From an uncultured Demequina sp. (GTDB lineage: Bacteria > Actinomycetota > Actinomycetes > Actinomycetales > Demequinaceae), in NCBI GenBank assembly GCA_937925595.1, contig CALALQ010000176.1, forward strand, positions 1-7,135: a DNA stretch of 7,135 nt, written 5' to 3'. The position numbers and the translations under genes are program-made. Every line of letters begins with the position of its first letter. Within the stretch, counting starts at the first letter, position 1. Shown in pieces: positions 4,152 through 7,135 of this stretch. Below the pieces are notes generated by a model, which was not told the DNA's origin, ran no database searches, and saw nothing but the letters and a program-made list of their open reading frames with translations.

Positions 4152-5924
4152 TCAGGCGACCGGCGCCGGCCGCTCGGCGGCAGACTCGGCCTCGGCGTCG
4201 GGATCGCTGTCGAGCTCGTCGACGTCGACGCCGTCCGCGCAGTCGGGCGCGTCGGCGTTCCCGGTGGATGCGGTGTCGGCCATGGCGCGCTGGGCCTGTT
4301 CGGCCGCCTGGTATGTGGCGTGCGCATGCTCGACGGCCTTCTCGAGGCGCTTGAGCGAAGCGGGGAGGTGCGGGCCGCAGAGCTTGGCGAGGGCCTTGGC
4401 GGCGGTGTCCTTGCGCGAGCTCCACCTGGTCGCGGGCGTGCGCTGAGCGGCCGGGACGACCAGCCGGCTGGCGTACTGCTCGGCCGCGATCACGACCAGC
4501 GCGCGCCCGTAGAGCTCCCCGGCCGTGCGGGCACCGTCCAGGTAACGCCACAGCCACTTCACCGCGCCTTCGGGGTTGCGCGCGTCGCCGTAGTCGATCC
4601 GCAGCCGGCCCTGGGTGCCGTCCTTGCGGGTCTTGGTGGCGTCCTCTCGGAACTCGGCGATCGTGAGCCGGATGCCCTGGGCGGCGAGCCGCTGGACGCG
4701 CTCGCCGGCCTGCGTGTACGGGCTGTTGTCGAAGTCCGGGTCGAGCAGCGCGTAGACGAAGAACCGCGCCACCCGCAGGTCGGCGGGGTCGACGACCGAG
4801 AGCCCGTCCAACAGGCTCGTGCCGAGATCCAGGTTGGCGCCGTGCGCCTGGTCGGCCACTTCACGCAGCGCGCTGTCGCGCTCGCGGGCGGGCGCGGCGA
4901 GCGGGTCCTGCGCCTGCTGGGCGCGCCGCTCGGTTCGCGCCTGCGCGCGCTCCGCGGCAGTGGCCGCGACGCGCTGCTCGAGCAGCACGGCGGTGCGCTT
5001 GATCGCGGCCTTGGTGAGCTCGCGGTACAGGCCGCGATCGCAGATCACCGGGCGCGAGCGCTCGAACTCGACCAGCACGCCGGCGGCGCGCGCCTGGTCT
5101 ACGTCCTCGTCGCTGAAGCGGACCTCCGGCCGGCCCCAGGCGTGCCGGTCCAGCTGCTTGCGCAGCGCGCAGGCCTGCTCGTAGAACGCGTCGGTCTTCT
5201 TGCCCAGCCGCAGCTCCGCGATCTGGTCGGAGCGGATCGTGTCCAGGTGCGCGGCGAAGACCTTCGTGTCACTCGCGCGCAGGGCCGAGTCCACGACCCA
5301 GCCGGGCTCGCGGGCCAGCCGCTCGGCCGCCCACCCGTTGCCGTCGACCAGGTAAGCCAGGACCGCGTCCAGCAGCGGGCCGCTGACCCGGCCGATCGCG
5401 AGCAGCTGATCGACGGCCGACAGCGCGATCGTGCCGTCGCCGACCATGGCCTGCGCGGCTTCCGGCAGCTGCAGCAGCTTCACGCGCGCGCAGACGCGCC
5501 GCGGGCTCCACCCCAAGGCTCGGGCGGCCCCGTCCTCGGACAAGCCCCGGGCGAGCATGGCCTGCACGGCGCGCGCCTCCTCGCGCGGATCCAGCGCCTT
5601 ACGCGTGATGTTCTCCACCGCCCGGTCGGCGTCCTCGCTCTCGCCGTCGCGGACCACGACCTCCACCTCGGCCAGTCCGAGCTGCGTGGCGGCGGCGTGG
5701 CGATGGAAGCCGGCGACCAGGTCGAAGTCCGCGGCGCGCTCGTCATCGGCGCTCGGACGCACCACCAGCGGGACCAGCAGGCCCTGCAGCGCGATCGAGG
5801 CGGCCAGCGCCTGCACGTGCGCGGGATCCAGCGCGCGGACGTTCTCGGCCACGCGGATGCGGTCCAGCGCTATGCGCAGCTGCGCAGACGCGCGACTGCT
5901 CAACTCAGGTGCGGGCGAAGTCAT
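4152..5924 (-). CDS. Long ParB-like DNA-binding protein (ParB/Spo0J N-terminal domain)
   Basis: A 590-aa protein. Residues about 18-110 form a ParB N-terminal domain: ENVRALDPAHVQALAASI (27-44), GLLVPLVVRP (48-57), the box II position AGFHRHAAATQLG (71-83, where canonical ParB has G-E-R-R-x-R-A), and ENITRKALDPREEA (104-117). A KorB/ParB-type helix-turn-helix follows at about 125-155 (GLSEDGAARALGWSPRRVCA, then RVKLLQLPEA). Residues 300-360 are charged and probably coiled. The region 380-545 looks structured but is unfamiliar, and 556-590 is an acidic, disordered tail. Plasmid and chromosome ParB proteins are usually near 300 aa, so about 250 residues are extra. ParB proteins bind palindromic parS sites and use CTP to load onto DNA; the changed box II leaves CTP use uncertain. 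No parA is in the window. The start has GGAAGGGA 13 or so bases upstream. The palindromes at 5995-6185 are natural target candidates. Confidence 0.85.
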   Translation of the reverse strand: MTSPAPELSSRASAQLRIALDRIRVAENVRALDPAHVQALAASIALQGLLVPLVVRPSADDERAADFDLVAGFHRHAAATQLGLAEVEVVVRDGESEDADRAVENITRKALDPREEARAVQAMLARGLSEDGAARALGWSPRRVCARVKLLQLPEAAQAMVGDGTIALSAVDQLLAIGRVSGPLLDAVLAYLVDGNGWAAERLAREPGWVVDSALRASDTKVFAAHLDTIRSDQIAELRLGKKTDAFYEQACALRKQLDRHAWGRPEVRFSDEDVDQARAAGVLVEFERSRPVICDRGLYRELTKAAIKRTAVLLEQRVAATAAERAQARTERRAQQAQDPLAAPARERDSALREVADQAHGANLDLGTSLLDGLSVVDPADLRVARFFVYALLDPDFDNSPYTQAGERVQRLAAQGIRLTIAEFREDATKTRKDGTQGRLRIDYGDARNPEGAVKWLWRYLDGARTAGELYGRALVVIAAEQYASRLVVPAAQRTPATRWSSRKDTAAKALAKLCGPHLPASLKRLEKAVEHAHATYQAAEQAQRAMADTASTGNADAPDCADGVDVDELDSDPDAEAESAAERPAPVA

Positions 5925-6000
5925 GACGGCGGATCCGTCCCTTCCATCTCAGGGCCCGCTCCGGGCGGCGGGCCGATCGCCACCCCTCCGCACGCCCACC

Positions 6001-6059
6001 CCACCCCCGCCGCGGCCCTGCACGCCACGACGAGATGGGCGTGCAATGCTGAGGGGTGG
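6001..6059. repeat. Nested inverted repeats upstream of parB-like gene
   Basis: Outer arms CCACCCC (6001-6007; another copy at 5996-6002) and GGGGTGG (6053-6059) enclose an inner perfect 8-bp pair, TGCACGCC (6019-6026) with GGCGTGCA (6038-6045), around an 11-nt loop. The two stems can coexist as a long hairpin with an internal loop. Confidence 0.5.
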
Positions 6060-6110
6060 TCGGCCCGCCGCCCGGACCCCCACGCCCTTCCTAAGCCTCA
6101 GGCAGGGGAG

Positions 6111-6134
6111 CGGGCAATGCTCGAGCAGTGCCCG
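6111..6134. promoter_or_regulatory. 24-bp near-perfect palindrome, candidate ParB or regulator binding site
   Basis: Half-sites CGGGCAATGCTC (6111-6122) and GAGCAGTGCCCG (6123-6134) are reverse complements at 11 of 12 positions; the sole mismatch is the second A of CAA against G. There is no spacer, and the centre is CTCGAG. Such a compact symmetric site fits binding by a dimeric helix-turn-helix protein. It lies 187 bp before the start of the ParB-like gene, making that protein the obvious candidate for parS-type or autoregulatory binding, but binding is inferred. The inner TGCTCGAGCA recurs at 4975-4984 inside that gene. Confidence 0.55.
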
Positions 6135-6147
6135 AGACGCCGGTCAT

Positions 6148-6185
6148 CGGCGCAGGCTCACGCGCCCGTCACTGAGCCTGCGCCG
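6148..6185. repeat. Perfect 13-bp inverted repeat (hairpin) with 12-nt loop
   Basis: CGGCGCAGGCTCA (6148-6160) and TGAGCCTGCGCCG (6173-6185) are exact reverse complements separated by 12 nt. Neither strand has a T-run after the stem, so it is not a typical intrinsic terminator. It starts 13 bp after the 24-bp palindrome, so both may belong to one site. Possible roles include an origin or transfer hairpin, an operator, or a structured leader of the parB-like transcript. Confidence 0.6.
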
Positions 6186-6314
6186 TAAAGGCCACTTATC
6201 GAGCGTCAGCCGCAATGCATGCGCTTCCGACGGCGACTAACTCCAGGATCGCGCGGGTCGGGCGGCTAGTCCGGCATGAAGTACCGCGCTTCCCGTGTGT
6301 GTCAAGGCCGCTCG

Positions 6315-6352
6315 AAAATTGACCCCCTGGCGCCGGTTGAAACTGACCCCCT
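6315..6352. repeat. Two-copy 14-bp direct repeat in the right IS end
   Basis: Copies at 6315-6328 and 6339-6352 share TGACCCCCT and most of an A-rich flank; the period is 24 bp. This is the usual appearance of IS21 transposase-binding repeats. Confidence 0.75.
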
Positions 6353-6399
6353 TCCTCCTGTGTCTGTGATCGTCTGAGGAAGCGTGGTGCGTGCCGTGG

Positions 6400-7135
6400 T
6401 CAGTCGGCGGCAGGGCGGGCGAGGTCGCGGTCTTTGAGGCGGTAGGAGTCGCCTTTGAGCGCGAGGATCTCGGCGTGGTGAACGAGCCGGTCGATCATGG
6501 CGGCGGCGGTGACGTCGTCGCCGAAGATCTCGCCCCAGCCGCTGAAGGGCTTGTTGCTGGTGACGATCAGCGAGGCGCGTTCGTAGCGGCGCGAGACGAG
6601 CATGAACATCAGGTTCGCGGCCTGCGGATCGAATGGGATGTAGCCGACTTCGTCGACGATCAGCAGCGGGATCCGTTGGAGGCGGGCGAGCTCGTCGTCG
6701 AGGCGCCCTTGGCGTTGGGCGTCGGCCAACAGCGCGACCCATTCGGTGGCGGTGCGGAAGGCGACGCGGTGCCCCGCGAGGCAGGCCCTGATGCCCAGAG
6801 CGATGGCGAGGTGTGTCTTGCCGGTGCCCGGTGGGCCGAGCAGGATCACGTTCTCGCGGCCGGCGAGGAAGTCGAGCTGTCCGAGGTGCAGCACCGTGTC
6901 GCGCTTCAGCGACGCCTGGAAGGCGAAGTCGAACTCCTCCAGCGTCTTGCGCGCCGGAAAGCGCGCGGCCTTGATGCGTGATTGGCCGCCGTGGCTGTCG
7001 CGGCTGTCGGTCTCGGTCTTCAACAACGCGGCGGCGAACTGCTCAAAGCTCCATTCCTCCTGGCGGGCGCGGTCTGCGAGCTTGGGCAGCGCCCGGGCGG
7101 CGGCCGGCGCTTTGAGCTGTCGGAACAGATGCGCG
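6400..7135 (-). CDS. istB: IstB-like ATP-binding transposition helper protein, 5' end outside window
   Basis: An AAA+ ATPase that assists the IstA transposase of IS21 elements in target-DNA selection. The frame stays open to the window edge, giving 244 visible residues. The first ones (HLFRQLKAP, then a helix ending RARQEEWSFEQF) match the usual IstB N-terminus, so the gene is cut by the edge and only a few residues are missing from the normal ~250. Numbered from the edge, Walker A is GPPGTGKTH at about 100-108, Walker B LLIVDEVGYIP at 157-167, and the sensor region TSNKPF at 192-197. The HGG...ARFPARKTLEEFDF block precedes Walker A at about 48-70. All key motifs are intact, so the protein looks functional. 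The TTG at 7026 is internal, not the true start. It is transcribed toward the IS end at 6300. Confidence 0.93.
   Translation of the reverse strand, partial: AHLFRQLKAPAAARALPKLADRARQEEWSFEQFAAALLKTETDSRDSHGGQSRIKAARFPARKTLEEFDFAFQASLKRDTVLHLGQLDFLAGRENVILLGPPGTGKTHLAIALGIRACLAGHRVAFRTATEWVALLADAQRQGRLDDELARLQRIPLLIVDEVGYIPFDPQAANLMFMLVSRRYERASLIVTSNKPFSGWGEIFGDDVTAAAMIDRLVHHAEILALKGDSYRLKDRDLARPAAD

Larger units (their letters stand above)
5925..6299. other. 375-bp gene-free region upstream of the ParB-like gene, rich in dyads
   Basis: No credible gene on either strand. The region contains nested stems (6001-6059), a 24-bp near-perfect palindrome (6111-6134), a 13-bp perfect hairpin (6148-6185), and three copies of GCAATGC (6043, 6114, 6212). 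It must hold the promoter of the ParB-like gene, but no consensus boxes stand out. The density of symmetry fits a centromere-like, operator or origin-type site. The right boundary is the IS end at 6300. Confidence 0.6.
6300..7135 (-). mobile_element. IS21-family insertion sequence, istB-side end (continues right of window)
   Basis: The region contains a partial istB and, past its stop, a terminal segment starting TGTCAAGG at 6300. In the outward direction the tip reads TTGACA, as at the left IS end. Two inner repeats, AAAATTGACCCCCT (6315-6328) and GAAACTGACCCCCT (6339-6352), match at 12 of 14 positions with a 24-bp period, typical of the multiple terminal repeats of IS21 elements. istA and the other end would lie to the right, so length and target duplication cannot be judged. 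The repeat sequence differs from that at 1-55, so these are two different elements. The exact tip could be shifted by 2-4 bp within the TGTGTGT run at 6296. Confidence 0.85.

Noticed and set aside
3133..4557. Longer version of the ArdC-like protein starting at 4557
   Set aside because: The extra N-terminus overlaps the ParB-like gene and is Arg-rich shadow sequence. ATG 4062 has GGAGG ten bases upstream and begins a sensible protein.
4973..4986. Perfect 14-bp palindrome GCTGCTCGAGCAGC, sharing TGCTCGAGCA with the upstream palindrome
   Set aside because: It is coding sequence for Leu-Leu-Glu-Gln using the commonest GC-rich codons, so chance is the simpler explanation. It is worth recalling only if the upstream site proves real.
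4065..6188. A 707-codon plus-strand open frame
   Set aside because: It lies opposite the ParB-like gene, whose domains are clear. It is rich in Arg, Gly and Val with no recognisable motif, as expected for the antisense of GC-rich coding DNA.
6277..6305. Outward promoter from the right IS end: TTGACA (6305-6300, minus) reading toward the ParB-like gene
   Set aside because: The -35 match is perfect, but at 16-17 bp spacing the candidate -10 (TACTTC/ACTTCA) is poor. TTGACA is already explained as the IS tip.
6400..7026. IstB starting at the TTG at 7026
   Set aside because: Typical IstB N-terminal sequence continues in frame to the window edge, so this TTG is internal.

Overview
**Organism and setting.** This is very GC-rich DNA. 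Every credible gene lies on the minus strand, and the plus-strand open frames are antisense shadows of GC-rich coding sequence. Codon use and the protein types (a divergent ECF-like sigma factor, small conserved hypotheticals, a long ParB-like protein, an ArdC-like zincin) suggest an actinobacterium. From memory of similar protein sets, the class Thermoleophilia (Solirubrobacterales) is a reasonable guess, but nothing in the window proves it. The content looks like the accessory or maintenance part of a plasmid or integrated mobile element, not core chromosome.

**Layout, left to right.** Positions 1-55 carry what looks like the end of one IS21-type insertion sequence: two 18-bp near-identical repeats with a 24-bp period, ending in TTGACA. 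Positions 56-237 have no gene but hold a perfect 16-bp palindrome. From 2939 down to 238 runs a tight six-gene operon, given here in transcription order: a small DUF3072-like protein, an 89-aa hypothetical, a sigma-70-family sigma factor, a 131-aa protein that resembles an ImmA/IrrE peptidase stripped of all its zinc ligands, a 236-aa protein of unknown function, and a 141-aa membrane protein. Three of the junctions are ATGA stop/start overlaps. Its leader (2940-3132) contains a long hairpin. Upstream are an ArdC-like antirestriction/zincin protein (3133-4062) and a 590-aa ParB-like protein (4152-5924), separated by 89 bp that contain an all-GC hairpin. The 375 bp before parB (5925-6299) hold no gene but several strong dyad symmetries: a near-perfect 24-bp palindrome, a perfect 13-bp hairpin, and nested stems. 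From 6300 to the right edge is the end of a second, different IS21-family element with an incomplete istB.

**How the parts may work together (inference).** The ParB-like protein next to a cluster of palindromes suggests a DNA-binding maintenance or regulatory module that lacks ParA in this window. The ArdC-like protein would fit protection of incoming DNA. The six-gene operon pairs a sigma factor with a degenerate peptidase-like protein, an unknown soluble protein and a membrane protein. It is the best candidate here for an undescribed regulatory system. The 6.2-kb segment (56-6299) is bracketed by two unrelated IS21-type ends that point outward from it.
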